A stretch of DNA of 64,000 bases from Dyella sp. BiH032 (GCF_031954525.1 NZ_CP134867.1:1488001-1552000); one strand, 5' to 3'. Positions 46,498 to 56,100 are shown, numbered from the stretch's first letter. A program made the numbers and translations. The notes: generated by a model not told the origin, from the letters alone.

Positions 46498-47772
46498 CTA
46501 GGCTCCGGTATTCGGGTCCTTCTCGTCCAGCCCGTAGAGGCGACCGGCTGCGTGCAGCAGATCCATGTCGCCGGCGAGCGCGGCCTCGCGCAGGCGGGCG
46601 CTGGGGTGGTGCAGCAGCTTGTTGGTGAGCGTATTGGCGAGGAAGGCCAGGGCCTCGTCCGGCGATTTGCCGCGGGCCAGCATGGCGCGCGCCTTCTCCA
46701 ATACTTCGTCGCGGTAGGTTTCCGCATGCTGGCGCATGTCCACGGCCGGGTTGCGCAACGTGAGCGCGCGGCGCCAGGCCATGTAGCGTTCCACCTGCAG
46801 GTCGATGATGGCGTCGGCCTCGCGGGCGGCGGCTTCGCGCGAGCGGCGGTTGTCGTCGATCACCTGGCGCAGGTCGTCGATGCCATACAGATAGACGTCT
46901 TCCAGCTCACCCACGGCCGGCTCGATGTCGCGCGGCACCGCGATATCCACCATGAACATCGGCTTGCGGCGGCGTGCGCCGATGGCTTTCTCCACCATCG
47001 GGCGCGTGACGATCGGTTGGCGGGCCGCCGTGGACGAAATGACGATATCGGCTTCCGCCAGGTGCTGGGGCAGGTCGTGCAGGCCAATGGCGTAGCCGCC
47101 GTGGCGGCTGGCCAGTTCCTGGGCGTTTTCCAGCGTGCGGTTGGCGACGATGAGCCGCCGGACCTGCTTGTCGGCCAGGTGGCGCGCGGCCAGTTCGATG
47201 GTGTCGCCGGCGCCGACGAGCAGCACGCAGGCCTGCTTGAGGTCGGCAAAGACCTGTTCGGCCAGGCGCACGGCGGTGAATGCCACCGACACGGTATGCG
47301 CGCCGATGCGCGTATCGGTGCGCACGCGCTTGGCCACGGCGAAGGTGTGCTGGAGCAGGCGGTCCATCGGCGCGCGCAGGGCCTGTGCGTCGCGCGCGAG
47401 CTGATACGCGTCCTTCACCTGGCCGAGGATCTGCGGTTCGCCCAGCACCATCGAGTCCAGGCCGGTCGCCACGCGGAACATGTGGCGGACGGCGTCGTCC
47501 TCGTCATGGCGGTAGAGGAACTCGTCGAGCCTGCCGGGAGTCAGCTGATGGTGTCGCCCGAGCCATGCCTGGGGCACGCCTTCGGCGCCGGCGGCGACGC
47601 TGACGTAAAGCTCGGTGCGGTTGCAGGTGGAAAGGATCATCGCCTCTTCCACGCCGGGCTCGCGGGTCAGCTCCTGCAAGGCGTGTTCGGCGCTCGACGC
47701 GTCGAACGCCACTTGCTCTCGCAACTGGACCGGCGCTGTGAGGTGATTGAGCCCTAGGGCGATCAGCGGCAT
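46498..47772 (-). CDS. hemA: Glutamyl-tRNA reductase
   Basis: First committed step of tetrapyrrole synthesis, reducing glutamyl-tRNA to glutamate-1-semialdehyde. The 424 residues have the N-terminal catalytic domain with nucleophile Cys50 (ILSTCNRTELYV), GLDSMVLGEPQILGQVKDAY, the NADPH-binding VLLVGAGDTIELAARHL, and the C-terminal dimerisation helix region. It is divergent from the TPR-lipoprotein gene, sharing a 108-base promoter region, exactly the arrangement hemA-TPR-lolB-ispE-prs seen in many gammaproteobacteria. Confidence 0.97.
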   Translation of the reverse strand: MPLIALGLNHLTAPVQLREQVAFDASSAEHALQELTREPGVEEAMILSTCNRTELYVSVAAGAEGVPQAWLGRHHQLTPGRLDEFLYRHDEDDAVRHMFRVATGLDSMVLGEPQILGQVKDAYQLARDAQALRAPMDRLLQHTFAVAKRVRTDTRIGAHTVSVAFTAVRLAEQVFADLKQACVLLVGAGDTIELAARHLADKQVRRLIVANRTLENAQELASRHGGYAIGLHDLPQHLAEADIVISSTAARQPIVTRPMVEKAIGARRRKPMFMVDIAVPRDIEPAVGELEDVYLYGIDDLRQVIDDNRRSREAAAREADAIIDLQVERYMAWRRALTLRNPAVDMRQHAETYRDEVLEKARAMLARGKSPDEALAFLANTLTNKLLHHPSARLREAALAGDMDLLHAAGRLYGLDEKDPNTGA

Positions 47773-47880
47773 GGTGAGAGGCGTTTGGAAGCGGCAGGCA
47801 CCCGGCGGCGTACACTAGCCGCGGCACCGGCCGTTCCCCAGGCGACGACGGCTGTAAATGACGGATGAACGGAGAATAGT

Positions 47881-49620
47881 GTGCTGAGCAGGTTGGCCAA
47901 GTTCAAGCAACTGCGGCATTTTGCGGTTTATGGGGTGGTTCTGGCGACAGTCGCCGGCTGTGCCACCGTGACCCCGGGACGCGAGGCCGCCAAGCCGGCG
48001 CCGGCGCAGCCCCTGGACCACCTGACCGTGGTCACGCCGGATGCGGACCACGACCTGACGGCCCAACTGCTGGCCGGAGAGATGGCGATCGCGCGCAGCG
48101 ACCTCAAGGCCGCGGCCGAAGCCTATGGCAAGGCCATGCGTCTCAGTGCCGACCCCCGCGTCGCCGGGCAGGCCGCTGAGCTCGCGACCGCCCTGCACGA
48201 TAGTCAGCTCGCGGACCAGGCCATCGAGCGCTGGCAGCAGCTCGGCGCCAAGCCGGCCGACCTCGCCATGGCCCGGGCCCAGGTGGCCCTGGACCAGGGC
48301 AATACCGAGGAAGCCCGCAGGCAGCTCGAAAAGCTCGTGTCCAGCGGCGACCCCGATGCCTGGCGCCAGTTCGGCCGCGCCCTGCTGGGCAGCCGCGACT
48401 CGGCCGTGGCCGCGCAACTGCTCGAATCGCTGGCCACGCCGCAACGCCTGCCGGCCGATCCGCAGGCCTGGCTGGCCATGAGCGAACTGGGCGACAAACT
48501 GGGCCGGCATGCTTATGCGCAGCAGCTGGCCGATGCGGCGATCAAGCGCTTTAACAGCGCAGAAACCTACGCTTGGGCCGGCCAGTTGAAGTACCGCAAC
48601 GGCGACCGCGCCGGCGCGCAGGCCCTGTTCCAGAAGGCGCTCGGGCGCGAGCCGAAGAATGTCGGGTTGCGGCTGGCGTACGCGACGCTGCTGGGGCAGA
48701 CCGGCGATTACGCGGCCGCGTCCAAGGTGCTCGACGGCGGTCCGCAGAACGCGGACACCTACAGCCTGCGCGCGACCCTGGCCGCGCGCGCCAACGACAC
48801 CAAGGCGATCGGCCGCATCTACGCCCAACTGCAGCGCGCGCCGCATGACGTGCGCGACTCCAATGCGTTCCTCCTGGGCACGCTGGCCGAGATGCTCGAC
48901 AAGGACGACGAGGCCCTGGACTGGTACAGCCAGGTGGCCGACGAAGACGAGCATGCCTTCGATGCCGACCTGCGCAGTGCCGTGTTGCTGCACAAGATGG
49001 GGCGCACGCCGGAGTCGCACGAACTGCTGTCGCAGATGCAGACCGATTACCTCGATCAGCCGGCGCAGCTGCGCCGCGCCTATGAGGTCGATGCCAGCCT
49101 GTACATGAACGAGCAGAAGTTCGCTCAGGCCGAGGCCGCGTTCAGTCGAGCTCTCCAGGTGGTGCCGGACGATCCGCAGCTGCTGTACGGACGCGGCCTG
49201 GCGTATGCCGAAACCGGCCAGATCGACAAGGCAGTGGCCGACTTCCGTCGCCTGTTGCAGATCAAGCCGGACGATATCGATGCCACCAATGCCCTGGGCT
49301 ACACGCTGGCCGATGCCAATCGCGACCTTCCCGAGGCGGAGCGCCTGATCCAGACGGCGCGCGCGGCCAAGCCGGACGACCCGGCCATCGCCGACTCCTG
49401 GGGCTGGCTGCAGTATCGATTGGGCCACCTCGATCAGGCGGAGCAAACGCTGCGCGCCGCCTGGCAGACGCGCAAGGACGCCGACGTCGGCGTCCACCTT
49501 GGCGAGGTGCTGTGGAAGCAGGGCCGCCAGGCCGACGCGAAGCGCCTGTTCGACGAGGTGCGCCGTATCGATCCCCAGAGCGAAACGCTCCGCGACACGC
49601 TGAAGCGGTTGAGTCCATGA
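47881..49620 (+). CDS. TPR-repeat outer-membrane lipoprotein
   Basis: The 579-residue protein has an N-terminal lipobox (VLATVAGC, acylated Cys at about residue 27). Tetratricopeptide repeats fill almost its whole length, for example KAAAEAYGKAMRLSADPRVA, AQALFQKALGREPKNVGLR, GQIDKAVADFRRLLQIKPDD and LGHLDQAEQTLRAAWQTRKD. The GTG start at 47881 is the only one giving the lipoprotein signal. It overlaps lolB by four bases. The conserved position before lolB suggests an envelope role, but the function is unknown. Confidence 0.85.
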   Translation: MLSRLAKFKQLRHFAVYGVVLATVAGCATVTPGREAAKPAPAQPLDHLTVVTPDADHDLTAQLLAGEMAIARSDLKAAAEAYGKAMRLSADPRVAGQAAELATALHDSQLADQAIERWQQLGAKPADLAMARAQVALDQGNTEEARRQLEKLVSSGDPDAWRQFGRALLGSRDSAVAAQLLESLATPQRLPADPQAWLAMSELGDKLGRHAYAQQLADAAIKRFNSAETYAWAGQLKYRNGDRAGAQALFQKALGREPKNVGLRLAYATLLGQTGDYAAASKVLDGGPQNADTYSLRATLAARANDTKAIGRIYAQLQRAPHDVRDSNAFLLGTLAEMLDKDDEALDWYSQVADEDEHAFDADLRSAVLLHKMGRTPESHELLSQMQTDYLDQPAQLRRAYEVDASLYMNEQKFAQAEAAFSRALQVVPDDPQLLYGRGLAYAETGQIDKAVADFRRLLQIKPDDIDATNALGYTLADANRDLPEAERLIQTARAAKPDDPAIADSWGWLQYRLGHLDQAEQTLRAAWQTRKDADVGVHLGEVLWKQGRQADAKRLFDEVRRIDPQSETLRDTLKRLSP

Positions 49621-50225
49621 AGGCATGTCTGCGCATCCTCGCGGCGGCCTTGCCGCTGCTGCTTGCCGCCTGCGTGCCTGCGCCGGTGGTCCGGGTCAAG
49701 GGCGATGCCGCACTCCTGCAGGAGCAGGAAGCCCGGGAACGCCTGCTGTCGGGCGCCGATCACTGGGTCCTGCAAGGCAAGCTCGGGGTGTCCGACGGCA
49801 AGGACGGCGGCAGTGGCACGCTCAACTGGTCCCAGGATGGCGAGCGCTACGAGTTCACCGTTCGTTCGCCGGTGGTCGGCAAGAGCTTCCGGCTGAGCGG
49901 CGGGCCGGAAGGCGCGTTGCTGGAAGGGTTGGACGGCGGGCCGCTGCGCGGGCCGGATGCCGAATCCCTGATGTCGAAGGCATTGGGTTGGGAGGTGCCG
50001 CTGCGCGATCTGCGCGCCTGGGTGCTGGGCCTGCGCGCCGATGGCGGCCCGGCCGAACTCAGCTTCGGCGCGGATCGCTTGCCGTCGCTGCTGCAGCAGG
50101 ACGGCTGGAGCGTCGATTACCGCGAGTGGGATGCCGTCCGGCAGCCGCCTGTTCCCAAGAAGGTCTTCGCAGAGAAGCCGCCGTACCGGGTGCGGTTGTC
50201 GATCGAGTCTTGGGCGTTCCAGTGA
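49617..50225 (+). CDS. lolB: Outer-membrane lipoprotein insertion protein LolB
   Basis: LolB receives lipoproteins from LolA and inserts them in the outer membrane. The 202-residue protein has a lipobox (LPLLLAAC). The LolB beta-barrel segments are WVLQGKLGVSDGKDGGSGTLNW, YEFTVRSPVVGKSFRLSG, and the helix region LGWEVPLRDLRAWVLGL, which matches the conserved LPxxxLxxWLxG of the family. ATG 49617 overlaps the preceding stop. The gene-fusion ispE follows after 69 bases. Confidence 0.92.
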   Translation: MKACLRILAAALPLLLAACVPAPVVRVKGDAALLQEQEARERLLSGADHWVLQGKLGVSDGKDGGSGTLNWSQDGERYEFTVRSPVVGKSFRLSGGPEGALLEGLDGGPLRGPDAESLMSKALGWEVPLRDLRAWVLGLRADGGPAELSFGADRLPSLLQQDGWSVDYREWDAVRQPPVPKKVFAEKPPYRVRLSIESWAFQ

Positions 50226-50294
50226 AATCCCGCCGCGGCTGCTTGGGGTAGGCTTTGCCGCCCCGCGGCCGCACGGCTGCCAGCCGGAACCGAC

Positions 50295-51677
50295 ATGAGC
50301 TATCACATCGCCCGCGCCGAACCCGGGCAGGCCGAGGCGCTCTGCGCCATCGAGCGCGCCGCCATGGAGCTGTTCCGGGGGCACCGCGCCTGGCCGTTCT
50401 ATGCCCGGGTGACCATGCCGCCTGAGGCGGTGCGGATGGGCATCGAGCGCGGGCTGGTCTGGGTGGCATGCGATGACGCCTCCGGGGCGCCAGTGGGTTT
50501 CGTGTGGCTGGACACCGAGAGCGGCGTCGACATCGGGGTGGCGGAGATCGACGTGCTGCCGGCCTGGGGGCGCAGGGGCATCGGCGCGGCGCTGCTGGAG
50601 CACGCCTGCGCCTGGGCCCGTGCCGCGGGCTACCGGCGGATCACGCTGGGTACCCTGGGCGATGTGCCCTGGAATGCGCCGTTCTATGCGAAGCATGGCT
50701 TCGTTGAGGTGGACAAGCGCGAGCCGGCTTTCGCCTTCGCACGCGATCGCGATCGGGAGAACGGCTTTCCCGACGACCTGCGGGTATTCATGAGCCGCCC
50801 GTTGCCGCCGCCCGGCGCAGCGGACTGGACGGTCTGGCCGGCGCCGGCCAAGTTGAACCTGTTCCTGCGCATCACCGGGCGGCGCCCGGACGGATATCAC
50901 GAGCTGCAGACGGTCTTCCGGCTGCTCGATTGGGGCGACGAGATCCGGTTGCGGGTCCGGAATGACGGCGAGATCCGCCGGCCGACCGAGGTGCCGGGCG
51001 TGCCGGAGGAGGCCGACCTGGTCGTTCGCGCCGCGCGCCTGCTACAGCCGCATGCGCCGGCGGGCGCCGGCGTGGACATCGAGGTGGAGAAGCGCATCCC
51101 CATGGGCGGCGGCCTGGGTGGCGGCAGCTCGGATGCGGCCTCGGTGCTGGTGGCGCTCGACCACCTCTGGGGTACGGGCCTGCCGGAGGACGAGCTGGCC
51201 GAGCTGGGGCGGCGCCTTGGCGCGGATGTCCCGGTGTTCGTCCGGGGACGCTCGGCCTGGGCCGAAGGCGTGGGGGAGCGGCTGCAGCCGATCGCGTTAC
51301 CTAGGCGTTGGTACGTGGTAGTGGATCCGCACGAGCACGTGCCTACCGCGGCGCTTTTTCAAGCGTCTGAATTGACACGAAATGCTCCGCCAGCCACAAT
51401 TTCGTCCTTTGCTTCGGGCGAAACAGCCGAAAACGTCTTCGAGCCGGTCGTACGCACGCGCCATCCACGGGTCGCTGCAGCGTTGGATTGGCTCGGTCGG
51501 TTCGGCCAGGCGAGGCTTTCCGGCAGCGGCGGTTGCGTGTTCCTCGAAACACGGTCGCCGGACCGCGCGGAAGCCGTAGCCGAGCAGTGCCCGCCGGAAT
51601 TCACGGCCTGTGTGGCCGCCGGCGTGGCGCTTTCCCCGTTGCAGGAGGCACTGGCGCGCCACCGCGGCGGCGCCTGA
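50295..51677 (+). CDS. ispE: GNAT acetyltransferase fused in frame to IspE (CDP-ME kinase)
   Basis: One uninterrupted 460-codon frame. Residues about 1-168 form a GNAT N-acetyltransferase (acetyl-CoA loop GRRGIGAALLEHACAWARAAG, C-terminal WNAPFYAKHGFVEVDK). Residues about 181-460 are 4-diphosphocytidyl-2-C-methyl-D-erythritol kinase of the MEP isoprenoid pathway, with PAPAKLNLFLRITGRRPDGYH, the ATP-binding PMGGGLGGGSSDAASVL and ARLSGSGGCVFLE. IspE is normally a separate protein of about 290 residues. ATG 50790 (codon 166) would give a normal 295-residue IspE, with no clear ribosome site before it. A lost GNAT stop codon or a sequencing error are the alternatives. Confidence 0.9.
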   Translation: MSYHIARAEPGQAEALCAIERAAMELFRGHRAWPFYARVTMPPEAVRMGIERGLVWVACDDASGAPVGFVWLDTESGVDIGVAEIDVLPAWGRRGIGAALLEHACAWARAAGYRRITLGTLGDVPWNAPFYAKHGFVEVDKREPAFAFARDRDRENGFPDDLRVFMSRPLPPPGAADWTVWPAPAKLNLFLRITGRRPDGYHELQTVFRLLDWGDEIRLRVRNDGEIRRPTEVPGVPEEADLVVRAARLLQPHAPAGAGVDIEVEKRIPMGGGLGGGSSDAASVLVALDHLWGTGLPEDELAELGRRLGADVPVFVRGRSAWAEGVGERLQPIALPRRWYVVVDPHEHVPTAALFQASELTRNAPPATISSFASGETAENVFEPVVRTRHPRVAAALDWLGRFGQARLSGSGGCVFLETRSPDRAEAVAEQCPPEFTACVAAGVALSPLQEALARHRGGA

Positions 51678-51736
51678 GCCGGAAGGTCGGATTCCGTGCG
51701 GCGGCGAAAGCGGCCGGTCGGAGCCAAAGAACACAC

Positions 51737-51813
51737 TGGGGCGTCGCCAAGCTGGTTAAGGCACGGGATTTTGATTCCCGCATGCGTAGGTTCGAATCCT
51801 ACCGCCCCAGCCA
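51737..51813 (+). tRNA. tRNA-Gln (UUG)
   Basis: 77 bases including encoded CCA. The acceptor stem TGGGGCG pairs with CGCCCCA. The anticodon TTG is at 51771-51773, with T-loop GGTTCGAATCC. It lies between ispE and prs, its conserved place in related genomes. Confidence 0.96.
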
Positions 51814-51844
51814 TTGATAACGAGATGGCCAAAGGCTCACCGCA

Positions 51845-52807
51845 ATGACCGTGGACACGTCCACCCCGATGCTCTTCACCGGTAACGCGCATCGCGCCTT
51901 GGCCGAAGATGTGGCCCAGCGGCTGGGCGTGCCGCTAGGCAAGGCGCTGGTCGGTCGCTTCAGCGACGGCGAGACGCAGATCGAGATCGAGGAGAACGTC
52001 CGTCGGCAGGAAGTGTTCGTGATCCAGCCGACGGGCGCGCCGAGCGCGGAGAACCTGTTCGAGCTGCTGACCCTGGTGGACGCGCTCAAGCGCGCCTCGG
52101 CGGCCAGCGTGACGGCGGTGATGCCTTACTTCGGCTACGCCCGGCAGGATCGTCGCCCGCGTTCGGCGCGTGTGCCGATCACGGCCAAGATGGTCGCCAA
52201 GATGATCGGCACCATCGGCGTGGACCGCGTGCTCACGGTGGACCTGCACGCGGACCAGATCCAAGGCTTCTTCGACATTCCGGTGGACAACGTCTATGCC
52301 TCGCCGCTGCTGCTGGCGGACATCTGGCGCAACCACTCGATGGACAACCTGATTGTGGTGAGCCCGGACGTCGGCGGCGTGGTGCGCGCCCGCGCGCTGG
52401 CCAAGCGGCTGGACGATGCGGACCTGGCGATCATCGACAAGCGCCGCCCGAAGGCCAACGTGGCCACGGTGATGAACATCATCGGCGACGTCGATGGCAA
52501 GACCTGCGTGCTGGTCGATGACATTGTCGATACCGCCGGCACCCTGTGCGCCGCTGCGGCAGCGCTCAAGGAGCGCGGCGCGCGCAAGGTGGTGGCGTAC
52601 TGCGTGCATCCGGTGCTGTCCGGCGCCGCCATCAGCAACATCGAAGGCTCCCAGCTCGACCAGCTGGTCGTCACCAACACCTTGCCGCTGCGCCCGGAAG
52701 CCCAGGCCTGCGCCAAGATCCGCCAGCTGTCGGTGGCCGAGCTGCTGGCGGAGACCATCCGCCGCATCGCGTTCGGCGAATCGGTCAGCTCGCTTTACGT
52801 GGATTGA
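51845..52807 (+). CDS. prs: Ribose-phosphate pyrophosphokinase
   Basis: Makes PRPP from ribose 5-phosphate and ATP for nucleotide, histidine and tryptophan synthesis. The 320 residues show [55 protein letters not shown] (split here: YARQDRRPR), the PRPP loop [18 protein letters not shown] and SVSSLYVD at the C-terminus, all typical. Length is close to the E. coli enzyme. It starts 31 bases after tRNA-Gln. Confidence 0.97.
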   Translation: MTVDTSTPMLFTGNAHRALAEDVAQRLGVPLGKALVGRFSDGETQIEIEENVRRQEVFVIQPTGAPSAENLFELLTLVDALKRASAASVTAVMPYFGYARQDRRPRSARVPITAKMVAKMIGTIGVDRVLTVDLHADQIQGFFDIPVDNVYASPLLLADIWRNHSMDNLIVVSPDVGGVVRARALAKRLDDADLAIIDKRRPKANVATVMNIIGDVDGKTCVLVDDIVDTAGTLCAAAAALKERGARKVVAYCVHPVLSGAAISNIEGSQLDQLVVTNTLPLRPEAQACAKIRQLSVAELLAETIRRIAFGESVSSLYVD

Positions 52808-52865
52808 TTGGACGGGGATCGGGGACAGAGAAATAGAGAATCGGACAAGCCAAAGCGCAACCTCG

Positions 52866-52900
52866 ATTCCCTATTCCCTATTCCCTATTCCCTATTCACT
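52866..52900 (+). repeat. Heptamer tandem repeat
   Basis: Four perfect ATTCCCT units followed by ATTCACT, in the 177-base gap between prs and rplY. GAATAGGGAATAG-type repeats are frequent in Xanthomonadales intergenic DNA, by recollection. There are no spacers, so it is not a CRISPR. Confidence 0.92.
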
Positions 52901-52984
52901 CGAAAGTTTCCGGCTCCCTTGGTCGCGAGGGAGTCAACCCAGCCGCCGCGAGGCGGATCACAACCTGAAGTAGGAATCGCCAAC

Positions 52985-53635
52985 ATGGCACAGATTCATG
53001 AAATCAAGGCCGAGAGCCGCAAGGACGAGGGGAAAGGTGCGAGCCGCCGCCTGCGTCGTGCGGACTTCGTGCCGGCCGTCGTCTACGGCGCGGGCCAGCC
53101 CCCGCAGAGCATCCAGATCTTCCACAACACCATCCTGCTTGCCGCCAAGAACGAGTGGTTCTTCTCCTCGGTGCTCGACTTGAACATCGATGGCAAGGTG
53201 CAGAAGGTGCTGGTGCGCGATTGGCAGAAGCATCCGTTCAAGCAGCAGATGCTGCACATGGACTTCCTGCGCATCAATGAGAACGAGGCCGTTCGCGTCA
53301 ACGTTCCGCTGCACTTCCTGAACCAGGAGAAGTCCCCGGCCGGCAAGACCTCCGGCGTGGTGATCTCGCACAACCTGACCGAAGTGGAAGTGTCCTGCCT
53401 GCCGAAGGACCTGCCGGAGTTCATCGAGCTCGACCTGGCTGCACTGAAGCCGGGCGAGATCGTGCACCTGTCGCAGCTGAAGCTGCCGAAGGGCGTGGAA
53501 ATCCCGGCCCTGCACCTGGGTGCCGATCACGACATCGCCGTGGTCACTGCCAACACGGTGAAGGAAGAAGTCGAAGAGGCTCCGGCCGAAGGCGAGGCCG
53601 CCCCGGCCGAGGCCAGCAAGGACGCCAAGAAGTAA
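52985..53635 (+). CDS. rplY: 50S ribosomal protein L25/general stress protein Ctc
   Basis: Binds 5S rRNA. The 216-residue long form has the L25 domain (about 1-95: EIKAESRKDEGKGASRRLRR, VPAVVYG) and a C-terminal beta domain of the CTC type (about 96-190), ending with an acidic Ala/Glu tail (EEAPAEGEAAPAEASKDAKK). ATG 52985 is chosen, and the upstream open frame crosses the heptamer repeat and is not coding. The order prs-rplY-pth-ychF is conserved. Confidence 0.95.
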   Translation: MAQIHEIKAESRKDEGKGASRRLRRADFVPAVVYGAGQPPQSIQIFHNTILLAAKNEWFFSSVLDLNIDGKVQKVLVRDWQKHPFKQQMLHMDFLRINENEAVRVNVPLHFLNQEKSPAGKTSGVVISHNLTEVEVSCLPKDLPEFIELDLAALKPGEIVHLSQLKLPKGVEIPALHLGADHDIAVVTANTVKEEVEEAPAEGEAAPAEASKDAKK

Positions 53636-53695
53636 GTCGCACGTCCGCCCGCGCCTTCCCGGTGCGGGCGGACGCCGCGTGCTTGCCGGCTATCC

Positions 53696-54277
53696 ATGGC
53701 GGGTCTGCGCCTCATTGTCGGACTGGGTAACCCTGGTGCCGAATATCTCCGAACCCGGCACAACGCCGGGTTCTGGTTTGTTGACGCCCTGGCAGCGGCG
53801 CAAGGCGAGCGCTGGGGCTTCGACGGCAAGCTGCACGGCGAAACCTGCAAGGTGCGCATCGGCGGCGAGCCGGTATGGCTGCTCAAGCCTGCCACCTTCA
53901 TGAACAAGAGCGGCATCGCCGTGGCTTCGGCGCTGCGCTACTACAAGATCGAGCCGGCCGAATGCCTGGTCGCCCACGACGAGCTGGACCTGGATCCCGG
54001 CATCGTGCGGCTGAAGTTCGACGGCGGCCATGGCGGACAGAACGGCCTGCGCGACATCATTGCCCACCTCGGGCATGCCAAGTTCCACCGCCTGCGCGTC
54101 GGCATCGGCCACCCGGGGCACAAGGACAAGGTGACGCCCTGGGTGCTCGGTCGCCCGTCCGCCAAGGACGAGGATGCCATCCTGGACGGCGTCGGGCGCG
54201 CGCTGGACGTGCTGCCGCTGGCCGTGTCCGGCCAGTTCGACAAGGCCATGCAACAGTTGCATACGCCGGCCAGGTAA
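53696..54277 (+). CDS. pth: Peptidyl-tRNA hydrolase
   Basis: Frees tRNA from prematurely released peptidyl-tRNA. The 193 residues carry [21 protein letters not shown] (catalytic His in RHNAG), [22 protein letters not shown] and [14 protein letters not shown], the standard Pth signatures. It starts 60 bases after rplY and ends 64 bases before ychF. No promoter stands out in either gap, so cotranscription is likely. Confidence 0.96.
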   Translation: MAGLRLIVGLGNPGAEYLRTRHNAGFWFVDALAAAQGERWGFDGKLHGETCKVRIGGEPVWLLKPATFMNKSGIAVASALRYYKIEPAECLVAHDELDLDPGIVRLKFDGGHGGQNGLRDIIAHLGHAKFHRLRVGIGHPGHKDKVTPWVLGRPSAKDEDAILDGVGRALDVLPLAVSGQFDKAMQQLHTPAR

Positions 54278-54341
54278 GGCCGCAGGGCCTGGCTCCAGGC
54301 CTTACAATCTCCCGTTTCCATTCCCCAATCGCGGATCTTCC

Positions 54342-55433
54342 ATGGGCATCAAATGCGGCATCGTCGGCCTGCCTAACGTCGGCAAGTCCACCCTGTTCAA
54401 CGCGCTGACCAAGGCGGGCATCGCCGCTGCCAACTTCCCGTTCTGCACCATCGAGCCGAACGTGGGCGTCGTGCCGGTGCCGGACCAGCGCCTGCAGGCG
54501 CTGTCGGACATCGTCAATCCGCAGAAGGTCATTCCCACGGCGGTGGAGTTCGTGGATATCGCGGGCCTGGTCGCGGGCGCTTCGAAGGGCGAGGGGTTGG
54601 GTAACAAGTTCCTCGCGCACATCCGCGAGGTCGATGCGATCGCCCACGTGGTGCGCTGCTTCGAGCACAGCGACATCGTGCACGTGGCAGGCAAGGTCGA
54701 TCCGATCGCCGACATCGACACCATCGACACCGAGCTAGCCCTGGCCGACCTGGATTCGGTGGAAAAGGCGCTGAACCGCGCCGAGCGCGCTGCCAAGGCG
54801 AACGACAAAGAGGCGCTGGCCAAGAAGCCGGTGCTGCAGAAGCTTGCCGCTGGCCTCAATGAGGGCAAGACCGCACGCAGCCTGGGGCTGGACGAGGAGG
54901 AGAAGGCGCTGGTGCGCGACCTGTTCCTGCTCACCCTCAAGCCGCTGATGTACATCGCGAACGTTCGCGAAGACGGCTTCGAGAACAACCCGCACCTGGA
55001 CGCCGTGCGGGCTCGCGCGATGGATGAAGGTGCGGAGGTCGTGCCGGTCTGTGCGGCCATCGAAGAGGAGCTCTCGCAGCTCGACGACGCCGACCGCGAC
55101 GAATTCCTGAAGGATCTGGGGCTGGAAGAGCCGGGCCTGAACCGGGTGATCCGAGCGGGCTACAAGCTGCTCAATCTGCAGACCTATTTCACGGCGGGTG
55201 TGAAGGAAGTCCGTGCGTGGACGATCAAGCGCGGCTTCACGGCGCCGCAGGCGGCTGGTGTGATCCATACCGACTTCGAGCGCGGATTCATTCGTGCCGA
55301 AACCGTCTCCTACGACGATTTCATCCAGTACAAGGGCGAGGCGGGCGCCGCGGCTGCCGGCCGGCTCCGCAAGGAAGGTAAGGATTACATCGTCAAGGAT
55401 GGCGATGTGCTGCACTTCCTGTTTAACGTCTGA
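54342..55433 (+). CDS. ychF: Obg-family GTPase/ATPase YchF
   Basis: Ribosome-associated P-loop NTPase that prefers ATP. The 363-residue protein has the P-loop [15 protein letters not shown], switch [11 protein letters not shown], the G3 DIAGLV, a coiled-coil insertion (about 130-200), and the C-terminal TGS-like domain ending [15 protein letters not shown]. In place of the usual G4 NKxD, YchF carries NxxE, here as [12 protein letters not shown] 54342 is used. A strong terminator follows. Confidence 0.95.
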   Translation: MGIKCGIVGLPNVGKSTLFNALTKAGIAAANFPFCTIEPNVGVVPVPDQRLQALSDIVNPQKVIPTAVEFVDIAGLVAGASKGEGLGNKFLAHIREVDAIAHVVRCFEHSDIVHVAGKVDPIADIDTIDTELALADLDSVEKALNRAERAAKANDKEALAKKPVLQKLAAGLNEGKTARSLGLDEEEKALVRDLFLLTLKPLMYIANVREDGFENNPHLDAVRARAMDEGAEVVPVCAAIEEELSQLDDADRDEFLKDLGLEEPGLNRVIRAGYKLLNLQTYFTAGVKEVRAWTIKRGFTAPQAAGVIHTDFERGFIRAETVSYDDFIQYKGEAGAAAAGRLRKEGKDYIVKDGDVLHFLFNV

Positions 55434-55462
55434 CGCGGCCAGCTGGCTGGGCTGGCTCAGGG

Positions 55463-55495
55463 GCGGCGGCACCGACGGGTAGCCGCCGCTTTTTT
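55463..55495 (+). terminator. Rho-independent terminator of the prs-ychF run
   Basis: GCGGCGGC, 11-base loop, GCCGCCGC followed by TTTTTT, 30 bases after the ychF stop. Confidence 0.9.
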
Positions 55496-55560
55496 GTGCC
55501 TGCCGACAGGGCACCTCGCGGTGGCAGACTGCGGCTCCATGTGCGGAGAGGGGTGGGCAA

Positions 55561-56085
55561 ATGTCCGGAAGGGCTGGTGCGCTGCGCTTGCGGTTGGGGC
55601 GTCCCCAGGACGCTGCGGCTATCGGGGTGCTGGTCAGGCGGGTGGCGCGTCGATGGGTGCTGCCGGACCAGCCCCAGTCAGCCGGACGGGCGTTGCTGAA
55701 AAGGCTCGGCGCTCGGGCAATTCGTGCGCGAATGGAGGAGGGACAGCGCTTTCATCTGGCCTATATGGGGATGACGCTGGTCGGCGTTGCCGCCATGCGG
55801 GATGACTGCCATCTCGTCCAGCTTTTTGTCGGGACGCGACATCAGGGGCAGGGCATTGGGCGCAGGCTTTGGATGTGCGCCATGCGCGACGCCGTGCGGC
55901 GTGCGGGAACCCGGCGCTTTACCTTGAACGCGTCGCGGTGCGCCGTACCCATCTACCTGCAACTTGGCTTTTCGCCCGTCGGTGCCGAGCGTCCCTCGCC
56001 TGGCGGCATGCTGACCACACCTATGGTGTTTACGCGAGGTGGCAGCCGGCACTGGCGCCGGAGTGGGCATAATGAGCGCCCCTGA
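55561..56085 (+). CDS. GNAT-family N-acetyltransferase
   Basis: The 174-residue protein has the acetyl-CoA-binding motif VQLFVGTRHQGQGIGRRLWM (Q/RxxGxG/A as HQGQGIGRR) near residue 95, and the C-terminal YLQLGFSPVG segment. The substrate is unknown. The predicted N-terminus is arginine-rich and less certain. ATG 55561 is taken, since no better start with a ribosome site was seen. It lies between the ychF terminator and a thioesterase gene 15 bases downstream. Confidence 0.8.
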   Translation: MSGRAGALRLRLGRPQDAAAIGVLVRRVARRWVLPDQPQSAGRALLKRLGARAIRARMEEGQRFHLAYMGMTLVGVAAMRDDCHLVQLFVGTRHQGQGIGRRLWMCAMRDAVRRAGTRRFTLNASRCAVPIYLQLGFSPVGAERPSPGGMLTTPMVFTRGGSRHWRRSGHNERP

Positions 56086-56100
56086 ACCGTCGGAGTGCCC

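Noticed and set aside
47787..47815. Promoter TTGGAA ... TACACT for the TPR lipoprotein gene
   Set aside because: The spacing is 20 bases, too long for sigma-70. Only the -10-like TACACT is plausible.
50295..51677. Two separate genes (GNAT and ispE)
   Set aside because: There is no stop codon between the domains and they are in the same frame, so a fusion is the direct reading. Sequencing error remains possible and is stated in the finding.
52866..52900. CRISPR-like repeat
   Set aside because: Units are seven bases and directly adjacent, with no spacers and no cas genes.
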